Positions 44,093-55,195 are shown, counted from the first letter of the stretch. The stretch is DNA of 64,000 bases from Dermacentor variabilis (GCF_050947875.1 NC_134576.1:52762255-52826254); one strand, 5' to 3'. Translations and numbers: made by a program. Notes: a model not told the origin generated them from the sequence alone.

Positions 44093-45051
44093 TGGACCTC
44101 GGGGGTAAAAACGCGGCTGCTATCGTTGTGGCCGAGCGTTATAAGTAGCGCCTCTGTCGTAGAGACGTGGCTGCTGTCGGGGCGCGAGTTGATAATCCTC
44201 GGTGCCCCTCGCCGCAGAATACGGGGCGATGGATGCCACGTTTGACTCGAAATCTGGTGGTAGGCGGAAGCTGTGAGTGCCTGAATTGTCGCTTGTGCGT
44301 GCAGGCTGAGCTCTTCCCGAACTATTTGCCTGATCGTTGATGCAAGATCGAGGGGCTGGTTGCTGTCCACGCTTGCAACTGTTGTCACATTGGCTAGCCT
44401 GCCAAACTTCGGCGTGATGCGCCTCGTTTTCAGCTGCTCGAAAGTACGACAATGCCGAATGATGTCAGTGACGGAAGCCAGGTTGTCCTTTGCGATGAGG
44501 AAATTATAGACGTCTGCGGCAATTCCTTTCAGGATGTGCCCGACTTTATCTTCCTCAGACATTCCAGAGTCCACCATCCTACACAGTTTTATTACCGCCG
44601 CAATATAGGTCGTGCAGGTTTCGCCTGGCACTTGCGCACGTTGCAGTAGCGTCTGTTCCGCCCTTTTCTTTTTCGTCGCGGAGTCGCCGAATCTCTCTTT
44701 GATTTCGGAAACAAATCTTCCCCATGTTGTGAACGTTTCCTCGTTACTGTCGAACCACAGCAACGCAGTATCCGTTAGGAAGAACACGACGTTCGAAAGC
44801 TGAGAAGCGCTGTTCCACTTGTTGGCGGCACTCACCCGGTGATAATGGATGAGCCATTCCTCGACGTCTTCGTCCGATCTTCCGGCGAAGGGACGCGCAC
44901 CTCTCAGTTGCAGAACGGAACTTGTCGGCGCAGCTGTTGGAATGGGCCGTTGTGCGTCTGCGTCGTGGGACGTATTCAGCTCCGGTAGATGCGGTGGGAG
45001 TCCAGCAATGCGACGGCTCCGTCGAAGAATTTCTGGTTCAGCCTCCGTCAT
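44089..45051 (-). CDS. Gypsy B gag (capsid part)
   Basis: Started at ATG 45051-45049 (MTEAEPEILRRSRRIAGLPP); the open frame extends to the LTR without an earlier ATG. Retrotransposon gag blocks: FAGRSDEDVEEWLIHYHRVS, TALLWFDSNEETFTTWGRF, FGDSATKKKRAEQTLLQRAQ, YIAAVIKLCRMVDSGMSEED and VGHILKGI. The knuckle lies in the next frame, so a frameshift separates capsid and nucleocapsid parts, either mutational or programmed. Confidence 0.88.
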   Translation of the reverse strand: MTEAEPEILRRSRRIAGLPPHLPELNTSHDADAQRPIPTAAPTSSVLQLRGARPFAGRSDEDVEEWLIHYHRVSAANKWNSASQLSNVVFFLTDTALLWFDSNEETFTTWGRFVSEIKERFGDSATKKKRAEQTLLQRAQVPGETCTTYIAAVIKLCRMVDSGMSEEDKVGHILKGIAADVYNFLIAKDNLASVTDIIRHCRTFEQLKTRRITPKFGRLANVTTVASVDSNQPLDLASTIRQIVREELSLHAQATIQALTASAYHQISSQTWHPSPRILRRGAPRIINSRPDSSHVSTTEALLITLGHNDSSRVFTPEVQ

Positions 45052-45084
45052 CGGGTGTCGATTACCCCGCACCTCCACCACAAC

Positions 45085-45232
45085 TGTTACGAAGAGTTGC
45101 GAAGAAATGGTTTTATTTACAGGCGATGGATGATGATCGTAGCGTGATAGTAGCGCAGCTCGGCCTCTCCAACGCTTCGTCCTCTTCGTCTTCCCTTCTT
45201 TTCTCTTGTCCGTGGATTTCGTACCTGTTACA
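45085..45232 (-). repeat. 5' LTR of Gypsy B
   Basis: 148 bp, about 97% identical by eye to 39927-40074. The first internal bases on the minus strand, GTTGTGGTGGAGGTGCGGG, occupy the primer-binding-site position; the matching tRNA was not identified. Confidence 0.9.
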
Positions 45233-45870
45233 ATATATTATGCCTTGTTTCAATCATATCTGAATTATTGTGCGCTTGTATGGGCTACCACCACGAAACG
45301 TAATCTTCATGCACTTCTTCAACTTCAAAAACGAGCACTTCGACATGTAGCGAATGTACCTTATTTCCATTCTACTGCGCAACTTTTTGAAAGTTATAAC
45401 ATAATACAAGTAACTAACATTTACGAATACAGGCTACTGCATTCTTTCTGCTTCGGCTCCGAAAAGTTTCAAATATTTTTAAAAAATACGTCACGACTTG
45501 AATATGACAAAAGTGATGCGCGTACCCGCAGAAAAAACAGGTGGTTAGTACCGTACAGGCGTACAAATTACCTCATGCAGTCGCTAAGACACACGCTACC
45601 TTCACTGTTAAATTAATTTGGGAAAGAAATTGTTATGACAAATACCTTGACTTGAAAACAGCTTAGGGCATATTTTTGTAAAGAAATTTGTGAAATGTGA
45701 TCTTTGTAATTTTTGTAAATGTAACCCATTGCATTGTATATTGCATTTCTACTGCTGCCATGTGAGGGCCTTCAGGCACATTCAAGCTGTATGTCGCAGC
45801 TTTTCGCCTGGAAGACCCCCAACAAGTTTGTTGGAAATAAAACATTTGATTGATTTGATTGATTGATTCC
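45233..45870 (+). pseudogene. LINE RT, right half and 3' tail
   Basis: Continues the RT thumb region interrupted at 39926: ALFQSYLNYCALVWATTTKR, LLQLQKRALRHVANVPY, FESYNIIQVTNIYEYRLLH and NYLMQSLRHTLPSLLN, stop. The 3' UTR ends in TTGA-type tandem repeats (ttgattgatttgattgattgatt region, about 45845-45868) as LINE tails do. Reads in frame with the left half once the Gypsy insertion and one TSD copy are removed. CR1/Jockey group. Confidence 0.85.
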
Positions 45871-45919
45871 TGCTCGGCTTGTTTTTCCGTGAGGCATTCT
45901 GCTTCAGTTCGTCCTTCTC

Positions 45920-46423
45920 TCACGCTTGATTCTTGCTGGTAGTTAGCTCTACAGCTTTGCAGTATTCTATGGCCTGTTCTAGGGTGAGGTCCTCCTCCCG
46001 CAGAAGCCGTATCCGTACATTCCTGTCTGCCATTCCACACACCAGCTGGTCTCGAATCAGTGATTCTTTCAGGTTTCCGAAGTTACAGCTCTGAGCTTTA
46101 AGCTGACCATCAGGTAAGAACTGCTCGAACGGCTCATCATCTCGCTGTTGCAGAGTTCTGAAGTTGTAGCGCGCGTAGGTATCATTACGCTCAGGCGTAC
46201 AATACTCTTCAACCTTCTTCGCAATAGCGTTGAAATCCCCACGCTCTCCGGATGACAGTTTAACCGTGTTAAATATATCAATTTCTTCCCGAATTGCAAC
46301 ATGGAGGAAGACTGCAGCGTTCTGTGCACTCGTGCTCTCTGTCGCAGGTGAAATTGCCTTGATGTACAGGTACATCCTCTGTCTGAATTTTCTGCGCTTT
46401 TCTGCCGGCGCTTCGGAGAGCAC
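45920..46423 (-). pseudogene. Gypsy gag fragment (family A-like)
   Basis: Open 167 codons: RRKFRQRMYLYIKAISPATE, AVFLHVAIREEIDIFNTV, FNAIAKKVEEYCTPERNDTY, RYNFRTLQQRDDEPFEQFL, LIRDQLVCGMADRNVRIRLL and LTLEQAIEYCKAVELTTS. This is the capsid region of K02A2.6-type Gypsy gag proteins. It stops just before the knuckle region. LTR-like sequence lies upstream at 46526-46562. Confidence 0.78.
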
Positions 46424-46525
46424 TAGATGACCATGTGGCGGTAGTCCTTACATGGCGCTGGCTAAATATAAGCGAGAATTGGAGTGATAAGAAACTTCCT
46501 ACACGATATGCCGTTCAAGATAGAG

Positions 46526-46562
46526 TGCGATGCAGACAACGACCGAGCTCGAGGAGCAGAGT
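46526..46562 (-). repeat. LTR end fragment, matching Gypsy A LTR
   Basis: gtgcgatgcagacaacgacc and the following bases to cagagt match 24442-24479 with a few differences. It lies upstream of the gag at 45920-46423, as a 5' LTR end should, and is cut off by the RTE copy at 46563. Confidence 0.6.
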
Positions 46563-46888
46563 CATCATCATCATCATCATAATCAGCCTCGTTACGCCCA
46601 CTGCAGGGCAAAGGCTTCTCCCATACTTCTCCAACTACCCCGGTCATGTACTAATTGTGACCATGTTGTCCCTGCAAACTTCTTAATCTCATCCGCCCAC
46701 CTAACTTTCTGCCGCCCTCTGCTACGCTTCCCTTCCCTTGGAATCGATTCCGTAACTCTTAATGACCATCGGTTATCTTCCCTCCTCATTACGTGTCCTG
46801 CCCATGCCCCCATTTCTTTTTCTTGATTTCAACTAAGATATCATTTACTCGCGTATGTTCCCTCACCCAATCTGCCCTTTTCTTATCC
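46563..46888 (-). mobile_element. 5'-truncated RTE LINE copy inserted in Gypsy LTR
   Basis: Minus-strand 3' end of the RTE family: GHVMRREDNRWSLRVTESIP to GEAFALQWA, stop and ATG-type repeats (tcatcatcatc on the plus strand). It begins at a point matching ggataagaaaagg in the 57.5-kb copy. One extra G (GGGGGCATGGG) shifts the frame at the GAWAGH start. No clear TSD was found. Confidence 0.82.
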
Positions 46889-47995
46889 ACTTTAATCGGA
46901 AGGCCGTGCGAAGATTCACAGAGCGCGGTAGTGTAAGAGCTTTCGTCGTATTAGTCCACCTTATTTTTAAGGAGTGAAACCAGGCTAGTTAGTAACCGAT
47001 GATGTGCAGAAATCGACAGCGGGCGAAGAACTGGAAGGGCTGACCGAGACAAGCGCCGTCTCCGTCGTTCATTTCCGTCCTTTCTCCACTGTGGCGCTGT
47101 GGAATTAATGTATCTTTTTATAAATCAACAATATAATCAGTCTATTATTACATCGTAGGGTAATTACAGCCTTTAATTATACAGACGAGCGCCCGAAGGT
47201 ACAAGACTGCAACGGGACTCTCGTGCCGTCTTTGCGTTGGCCAAATGCAAAGTGTATTGTCTCTCTTTGGTTGTCCACAAAATGCGAGTACTTTGGTGTG
47301 GCCCATTTCACGGCGAGGTAAGAAAGCGAGGGGAAATAATTAGTCATAGATGTATTGCTATTTGGCTGTAGCGCCAGGCTGACCATAGAGCCCAACAAGC
47401 GGATGCTCCAGGGCTTCAAAAAAGAATACTCCTGTAAACCCCAACTGTATGTTATGTCTGTGATTGAATATTTTACAACATACATTGGCTACTTCCCACA
47501 CGAAGCACATTGGCTGCCAAGGAAATCAAGTCGAAACAAATGCAACGGAAATACTGAAAGTCAGGAAAAATATTAGGGTTCGAGAGGAGAACACGAAAGT
47601 CAAGTACAATTTTAATAGATGAGTCAGTCCGGAGGTACCACCTACGTGAACCCGTTGCCCAAGAGGTGCGTTGTCCGCCTTAAATGTCCACACTCCGGCA
47701 CCAGTTTAACTCCCATGATACTGTTGGCCCTGGACACATGTAAGTCCCGTAACACTAGAAACTGGAAGGTGCAACCCCAATGTACTCTGATCGGAGGTGT
47801 CAGAACACACCAAACGCCTGCTGACGTTGACGCCCCTGCGGGGTAAAAGAAATATGCCCTACACTGAAAGAGAAAGGGGAAACCGCTGTGTCACGGACAA
47901 CGAACAGTTGCTAGAAAAATGTTGGTCCGTGGATGCAGATGTACAATGGAACATTGATGAGCGTCAATACGCAATTACGGTCTTAAACAGGCTTC
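46889..47995. other. No recognisable feature
   Basis: Short ORFs on both strands, no known motif. Could be flank between nested elements or old repeat. Confidence 0.4.
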
Positions 47996-48086
47996 ACTTC
48001 ACTTCTTCACTTTATTACTTTAAAGGCCCCCGTTAAGAGTTATCACATAAGGTGTGGTCTAACAAATGAAAGTTACAAATAAGTCT

Positions 48087-49330
48087 TCATGCGGAATAGT
48101 GTGCTTTGACGTTTTCTCCAAGAATTGATGGATATGTGATGACTGCAATGTCACGGGGAAGACTATTCCAGTCTACTACTGTACGAAGAAAAAATGAGCC
48201 AGCGAAAGTGGCAGTGCAAGCTCCTGAGCATGCAACTAGGTTCGTGAGCGTGTAGGGTGTGCGATTGAGGAAGCTGCGGAAGAACTTGTGAAGCAAACAG
48301 AGACTGATGATGGGGTGGCGCACAGAAAGATTTAGAAGGTCAGTTTCGCGTTTGCGGGATGATATGCATGTGTCATAAGAGTATGAGAATGAATTAATCT
48401 AGAGGCACGATTTAGCACGGATTCTAATTCGTTAAATATACCTGTTGCTGACTCCAGATCGGCGCGGAATACTCTAGTTTAGATGTATTAGGGATTTAGA
48501 CGCGCGATGTTTTATGTCCGCTGGGGCGTGACGCAAATGATGCTTGAAACAAGTGAGATACCCGTTCGCGGATGAGATGACGTTGGTGACATGTGCGCGA
48601 CAGGAAAGATCGCAGGATAAGGTGACGCCAAGGTGTTTATAGGATTGGACTTTCCTTCATCAGTGGAGTTAGAGAATACGTAAGAATAAAGCAAAGGGTT
48701 ACACTTGCGTTAAATGAAGCCGGTTTGCATTTAGTGGGATTAAGCTTCATTAGCCGAAAATCGCACCACTCCTGTACCCACTTGAGATTGTATTGGAGCG
48801 CATTTTGATCAGAAAGGTTAGTAATTGTGCTTTGGATGACGCAACCGTCGGCAAACATACGGATATGAGAAAATATAAGGATGGGTAGATCGTTAATGTA
48901 TGTTATGAACTGAAGATGTGCGGGGACAGACTCTTTTGGCACGCCCTATGTTACTGAGAGGAACCTAGAGCGATTATTTTTAGTAGAGACGAACTCGGAA
49001 CGATTAGTAAGAAATTCTGATATCTACTGGAGAATGTGAGGGCGCTTATTCAAGTGGGCAAGTTTTATTATTAGGCGTTTGTGTGGCACTTTGTCGAATG
49101 ATTTAGCGAAGTCCAGGAAGATGGCATCAGTCTGAAGGTTATGGTGAAGATGGGAATGTAAATCATAAATTAATGTTGCCAGTTGAGGTTCACAGCATAA
49201 AGATTTACGAAAGTCATGCTGGGGAAGAAATTTTTAGCGTCCGGGATGTGCGTTATGTGAAAGCATATGACAAGTTCCATAATTTTGCACGGGACGCTCG
49301 TTAATGAAATGGGGCGTTAGTTAAGGGGTG
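48087..49330 (-). pseudogene. LINE RT, degraded
   Basis: Blocks: RPISLTSVPCKIMELVI (near 49300), GVPKESVPAHLQFITYINDL (the PQGS motif altered), RMFADGCVIQSTI (FADD box changed to FADG) and NALQYNLKWVQEWCDFRLMK, with the C-terminal SFFLRTVVDWNSLPRDIAV at 48087-48323. Loss of the second catalytic Asp and several stops leave no function. Confidence 0.7.
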
Positions 49331-49899
49331 ATTGTTTGTTACTTGATTTGTAGACCGTAATGACTTTCCCACCTTCTAGTCGTCTGGAAAAATCGCGGTT
49401 TCAAGCGACAGTGAGAATAGCATTGAGAAATACAATGCAACAATGTGCGAGTATGTTTTGACAGTCTGGAGTATAATCATATACACCGGCTGATGAAAGT
49501 ATTATTTTGTCGACGCTGGACTAAATGCCAGCAACAAAGAATGTCACTGGGCCTATGATTGGTAATGTTGTTAGTAGGTGGCGCAGGAAATGGTAAGTCA
49601 GCTTCAGTAAACAAGGATGAGAACGCGATACTTAACATTTCAGCACAATGAGCGTCGCTCACCTGTTCGCCATTATCGTTTGTAAGTGTAATGTCACGTG
49701 TCGGTTGCGGGTTTATGACTTGCGAAATTTCCTAGGTTTACTAGTTAGAATTTTAGGTAGGCCACTATGACAAAATGTATGTTTCGCATTTCAAATTACA
49801 GTATTATACGCGTCTTCTGCAGCACAGTACCTATCCCAAGCGCATGCACATCCATTGAGTTTCGCAGTACGAAATAGACATCTTTTCTTGTTTTCTCGT

Positions 49900-50640
49900 G
49901 TTTTTGGGCTCTTTGAAAACAATGGTTTGCTTTTATTGGCAAGAAAGTTCATTCTGGGGATAAATGTATTAGTTGGCGCAATTATTTTGTCCTTAAAGAT
50001 TAGCAAATTGTCATTAAGACTTCGAGAATCGAGACTGGATTCAAACGCAGGCCAGAAGTCTCGTATTTCATTCTTAATTGCATCGTAATTGTCCTTATTG
50101 CACTGCTGAAGATGTGGCGTGTTTTTGGGGCTAAACTACATGTACTATCACTTACTTTGTAATCACTGATTTCACGTAGGTGTGCGATAGACTTTAAGTT
50201 TTCGCGGTTGTTTCTTAGTATCAGGTCTAAAATGTTCGAAGATTCAATAATGTCGGCTGTTGGTTAGGTTACTGGTTGGCACATATTAAAGTTCAGGCAA
50301 ACGTCGACATCCCTTGCTTCAGTATTTCCTGTAATTGGTGATGTTTGATTCCGCCAGTTAATATTAAGGAAGTTAAAATCTTCACAGAGGACAATATGTG
50401 CGGTAGGATGTTTATTAGTAGGCTGAGATAATATTTCATTCTGTTTACAGGCGAAATCTGGATCAGTATGCAGAGGCTTCTAGCATACGTCAAGTATTAC
50501 TGTTTCGGGTGCAGCACGGCACATTACCCATAGTGATTCAAGTTTTGAAGTTTTGTTGATAAGAGAGCGTGATGGATCTTTGTTACTCACTATGAGTACC
50601 CCGCTCCCGCCACGTTCATTTTTGCGGTCATGATCAAAAA
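49900..50640 (-). pseudogene. LINE endonuclease, degraded
   Basis: Frame-shifted pieces resembling RGGSGVLIVSNKD, LCEDFNFLNINWRNQ (GDFN block with G changed to E) and ESSNILDLILRNNREN. The blocks are in the right order upstream of the RT pieces. Confidence 0.6.
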
Positions 50641-50788
50641 AAAATCGCAGTTCCGCACGAAAGGCGAAGCACAGATTGCGACAGCAAATTAGTAGACAGC
50701 TCTACGAAGTAAGCATAATAGTTTTATCGGCTGTATAAACCTGTAAGCATTCGCTTACTAAGTACTGCTGCTACTTCACTGCTAACTG

Positions 50789-51046
50789 TTAACTACTGCT
50801 AACTTTCTTCAACTCAGCTATTCTAACACCATCCGGTCCTGCAGCAGATTTGTTGGGGAAGGATTTGAAGGCACGACTAACCTCATCAGCCACAGAGAGA
50901 TCCTCAGCAACCTCTGTTCTAGCCTGACACTGGAGACCCCCCCCGTACCGGAGTGGATTCTGCCCCAAAAATCGTATCATATTTATTGTGTAGATCCTGT
51001 ATTGCACACTCCGCTTGAGATCCACCGAGCAGGAGAGAGTCCCCAA
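50789..51046 (-). pseudogene. LINE RT N-terminal fragment
   Basis: FKSFPNKSAAGPDGVRIAEL is the SAGPDG block at the start of an RT domain, preceded by an EVAEDLSVADEVSRA helix. The remaining 5' part is unrelated by eye. Only this block survives, so clade is uncertain. Confidence 0.55.
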
Positions 51047-51274
51047 GGGCAGACCAACTAGCCCGTCAACGTGTTTTAACTAAATTAACCAACACGGTGT
51101 CACGCGCGCAAAGGTAAACATGAATACATCTCACTCGATGAACGCGGAAACACGCTGTGGAAATTCTGGAGTTAGGGATCGCGGCAGCAGCCGCGAGTAA
51201 TTGACTTCCGTGCATCTGCCGCTTCAACGCGAACGAAACGCCGAAAGCACAGCGCATACGAAGCTACCGGCATA

Positions 51275-52628
51275 ATCCATGCTTTGCTGTAACGAATGCC
51301 TTTGTTCTTTGCTTTTGCTGCCGCAAAACATTGTCTAACACAGTCTTGTTGCTTCTGACGGAGTTAAGAAATCCGCTCATTAACAGTTTCGTCATCTAGG
51401 GAAGCATTTAGCACTTGCATCTTGTCAATGTCTCTTTTTATTGTAGCAATTCGTGCGCGAAGGCGTCTGTTTCTCTGTGGTGCACATTTCAGCCGCTGAA
51501 CTATGGTAACCTGAACCTGGAAGGTGCTCGTTTAACTCTTGATTGTCTATTCAAAAGTACTTTGCGCAAGTACTTGCACCGCATGGACTGCCCTCCTGAA
51601 AAGAAAAGAACCTCGTTAAAGTATGGTTTACAAACAATACATTATGATATTCACATTGTAAGTCTAATGCAAATTTGATGCCATATTTATAATTCCTACC
51701 TTTGTTTGGAACTATGCCGAGACAATCGCTATTGAAGTATGTTCCCTGCTTTACTGTCAGCTGACTCTTAATCGCTGCCGTCAAGAAAGCTGGACAGTAA
51801 TCATCAGCATCAAGGGCTGCAACAGAAAGTTCGGTGGCTTCTGTTTTTTTCTAGCAAGTTTCCTGCTTCTTCCGAAGAGCTCAAGCAACATTCTTCGATT
51901 AGTCGCCCTCTGACATACATTTTTGCGTAGACGTCATGTAGCATGTCACAGACAAACCTAACCACTTCTTCGGATACGACGGTCGCTTCCTCGTACAATG
52001 CCGAAGTGCAATAGAGTACTCCATCTAGGTTTGGGAAGGTGTGCTTTGTCCAGTATTTTGACCGAGTTTTCGGTTCTAATAAAAGCTTTAAACTGTTTTG
52101 TACCTCAGATGAGCTTGCTGCTGCTCGTGTCACTTCGTTCGCGCCGAGTTGGTCAGCATTCTCGGGCGACGACTGATCATGCGAATTATTTACGGACAAC
52201 GGCTCGCAAGGTGGGCTCCGAGTTTTCTTGCTGCTGGTCGACGGTGCAGATTCTTGCCGCTTTTGCTTGCTCCTAGGTTTCGGAGTTTTTCTTTTTCTTT
52301 TTTTGGTGTGGTACGCAGGGAGATTCGGACGAATCGTCGGAACAGCCTCTTCTGTCAATGTTGGCTTCGTACGCGGAATGCGTACCTCTATGCCGGCAAC
52401 GACGTGAACGAAGTCCCTGGTTATATAACGCGGCTCAAAGTGCAATTCGCACACGGCACGTGTTTGGTGAAGCTTCTTGTCTTCACGGTGCAAGTTTCTT
52501 TCCCACTGATGTCTCCTTTCTTCGTCTTGTGGGACGCTGAAAAGAGACGCCTTCTGCGACTCCTTCACGCGACTATAGCCTGTCCGGCAACCTGGTGCAA
52601 AGCAGACATCGCGCCGGCGACTAGGCAA
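51275..52628 (-). pseudogene. THAP-domain, P-element-like transposase fragment
   Basis: The 272-codon frame at 51810-52628 opens with a THAP zinc finger: CFAPGCRTGY (first two Cys), LFSVPQDEERRHQW and CELHF (last Cys and His). A basic, Pro/Ser-rich linker with a possible nuclear signal follows (KKRKRKTPKPRSKQKR). Further down, 51275-51520 encodes RRLRARIATIKRDIDKMQVL (coiled coil), one TAA, CVRQCFAAAKAKNKGIRYSK and AWIM, resembling the helix-turn-helix of P-element/THAP9 transposases; the catalytic part is missing. There is no ATG before the finger (first codon TTG after a TAA). Intron-like GT/AG signals lie at 51596-51699. Confidence 0.72.
51596..51699 (-). other. Candidate 104-bp intron in THAP fragment
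   Basis: Minus strand donor AAAG|GTAGGAATT and acceptor TTCTTTTCTTTTCAG|GAGG. A pyrimidine-rich tract precedes the acceptor. P-type transposase genes contain introns, so this is plausible, but the flanking exon frames still contain stops. Confidence 0.4.
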
Positions 52629-53053
52629 ACCTGCTTAACGCACCGCAGAGCGAGCTCAAAGGATGTCCGAGGACGTTGCAGAGACAAATCTACGAACGTT
52701 GCACTTCACAAAAACAATCAAAATCAAGTCGATTCGCATCCTCGTGTGCAGGCTGCAGCAAGCGAATGGTAGTGACGGGAGCGCACGCGCTGGCACGGGT
52801 CTTCAGGTGGAACTAGCTCCAGCGCCCCTAGCGGCCTCCGGCTCCGCTGACATGCGCGGCACAAAACACCTATACAAACTTAGAGAAGGGAGACTGTACC
52901 TTCCACAGTGCTACGGAAATAAGCGTAGCGGTGGCGTCGTAAACTAAAGTATGCGACCACAGGTGGCGCTGTACAACAGGAAACGGAAACGGGGTTTTGC
53001 ACAGTATGGGCGTTGGCTTTACCAGGTGTTCTGTGGCTTTACTGGGTTTCTGG

Positions 53054-53183
53054 CTGCTGCGCCTCGATCGTGCACCCGTCAGTTTAGTTGCTGTGTGGCA
53101 GACGTAGCGCCTACATATATATGTAGGCGCTACGTTTGCCACACAGCAACCAAACTGGCGGGAGCACGATCGAGGCGCAGCAG
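53054..53183. repeat. 130-bp near-perfect palindrome
   Basis: Two 65-bp arms around acatatatatgt with about five mismatches. Each arm reads ctgctgcgcctcgatcg inward. No TSD or transposon motif was found at the edges. It could be a foldback element or a hairpin-forming locus. Confidence 0.8.
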
Positions 53184-55000
53184 AATACATGTAGCGCTGA
53201 GTCATATCGAGTTGAGGCACACTCTGAACTGACTTTTAAGGGCATCCCGAGCGGGTTTTCGTTTATTACGCCGCCGTTACCCCGAGTTGTGCTGCCGCGC
53301 TCCAGCTGTTGCATTTCGTGTAGGGGTACTGACAGAATGCGGTTTCCAGGTGGCACGATGGCCTCGACTGGAATAAACGCACACGACACCAAAGATTGAG
53401 TAAGCCTGAAAATATTTTATTTGCATTTTACAAGTACAACAAAGAGCACACGTCTACGCATCCACACAAACGCGGTTACATAGTCAAGAACATAGTCAAG
53501 AAATGGCTCATTAATAAGGGTAGCACAAGTGCACAAGAAAGAAGACCTAAACTACAAAACGTACAGTCGGCTGCTAAGTATAATAATTTCCCTGTCACCG
53601 CGTGTCACTTTTATACAGCATCCTTACAGCACTACCAGGCCGGGTAGTTTGGCGGAAAGAACGCAACAGCTTACGGCCGTCAGCTGCCTCTTCCTTACGG
53701 GTGTCATAAGTATCCTAATCTCCGCATCAACGTCGTGCAAGTCCGCAAACAGGCATCTGTATCTGAACCACATGTGCCAGCTTAATACATGTGTAGTAGA
53801 ATTATGATAACCACTGCGTCTTATCAAACGTATTGATTTTGCAAATGCGCATTACAGCTTACGGAACTACATACTCTAAGTGAAGCACAAGAGAACAAGG
53901 ACAAAAGGACGGTACAACACTTGAAGAAGAAATGAAGAATTAGTAGGCGTACAGCAAACAAGCGATGACGGAGAACACACAATGATGCATCGGGTGTTCT
54001 GCGACATCGGTTTGCGTACTTACGGTGTTATGGAGATCAACGGCATAAAAACGTACCTTCAAGCGTACTCCCTCAACCTCCGCCGGATTCATTATGATAA
54101 TCAACGCCAAAAACAAAATGAGGCACTATTTTTTGCCAAGAGTAGACCTCTTTACAGCAAGTCTATGTAATGACTCGCAGACGAAACCAGCATGCTTTCG
54201 AAAATGTTTTACCGCCGCAGTATTCGAACGCCAACGGCCAGGAAACACATCGATACCAATAGGCTGTCGGCTGTCGGTGGTTAATCAAGTACAAAAACCT
54301 TGACGCTATGACTAAAAAGCAGCTTCAACAATCGAATTTAAAAAAAATCAACTGCCTATTTGTATGAGGTAACAAAACATCTTTAGACACCTCGATTGTT
54401 TATGTCAATGGTTTGGGTAAAGTAAAATATCCGACATGTTCAGCGCCCCTAGCAGAGAAAGCACAAATTAAAGTATTCGACCAAATTACAGAAGCTACAC
54501 TTTCGCGCTTACGCTGAAACGCGCCTCGATTGACTTTTCGCCCTCTGAGGCCATTTGTTGAACTTGAGAGTGTGCGGGGCCTGTGCGCGGCTTCAGCCGG
54601 AAGCGTGCGCCACATAGGGCAGAGAACACACTACCCAATATTCTAGCACACTGTACTGGAACCGCATGGCGCGTTTTCCGCGAGCGAAAAACGTGAGGCG
54701 CGGCGAAATCCCGCGTTGCCACCGACGCGCGAGCACTCGCACGAAAAAAGGGAGCGGCGCTTTCGCGTAGCGTTTTCCGGGTTGCCAGACAACATAACTC
54801 CGAACGACACGGATTGTCTCTGTTACCGCATATATATTATGCCCTTAAACTTACAGAACACTAGAATAAAAATAATCTTAGTGTAATTAGACAGCGACAT
54901 TTTTGTCCGAAGTGCATTTATCAAGCCTAATTTGAAGAAACAAGATTGTGTGCGAAACTGTGACTATGTACCTTCCGCATGCTGAGAGGCCGCTGCTTGC
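53184..55000. other. No recognisable feature
   Basis: Short ORFs only. Around 54660-54800 the DNA becomes rich in CG dinucleotides. No gene is supported. Confidence 0.4.
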
Positions 55001-55195
55001 TTACAACTTCACGTAGAAAATAGAGCGTCGGCCGCTTAGTACCGAGCAGAAGAGGCGATTGCTACTACTAAAGGCGATGCTGAGGGCATGTGCTATACCG
55101 TCTACTCTGAGGGTATCTGCTATAGCTCGCCAAGCCTGGTCACGTTTGATGTTGTTCTTGTGATTGCGGCCGCGTACGTCCCACCAGGACGCCAC
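55001..55195 (-). pseudogene. MADF-like fragment
   Basis: SWWDVRGRNHKNNIKRDQAW followed by RAIADTLRVDG has the spacing of a MADF DNA-binding domain (aromatic ...N..K...AW..IA..L), found in transposon-associated and regulatory proteins. It is too short to assign a family, and upstream and downstream parts are missing. Confidence 0.4.

Larger units (their letters stand above)
39927..45232 (-). mobile_element. Gypsy-type LTR retrotransposon B, complete insertion
   Basis: 5.3 kb with two 148-bp LTRs (39927-40074 and 45085-45232), about four differences between them, and a 4-bp TSD. The minus strand encodes gag, zinc knuckle, protease, RT, RNase H and integrase in the Ty3/gypsy order. No env-like ORF was seen. 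Nonsense and frameshift changes in pol make it non-autonomous. It lies inside an older LINE RT. Confidence 0.92.
48000..50690 (-). mobile_element. CR1/Jockey-group LINE, degraded
   Basis: Endonuclease (about 49900-50640) and RT (48087-49330) pieces lie in order on the minus strand, ending in an agtga-type tandem tail (48000-48020). Many stops and frame changes make it old. Confidence 0.7.

Noticed and set aside
43456..44245. Plus-strand ORFs of 165 and 131 codons
   Set aside because: Antisense to Gypsy B gag and protease.
39927..45232. Endogenous retrovirus with envelope
   Set aside because: Gag-protease-RT-RNase H-integrase fill the space between the LTRs; integrase ends 35 bp before the 3' LTR, leaving no room for an env gene.
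46563..46888. RTE copy with target-site duplication
   Set aside because: Compared both flanks (aggagcaga versus actttaatc) and found no matching direct repeat, so no TSD is claimed.
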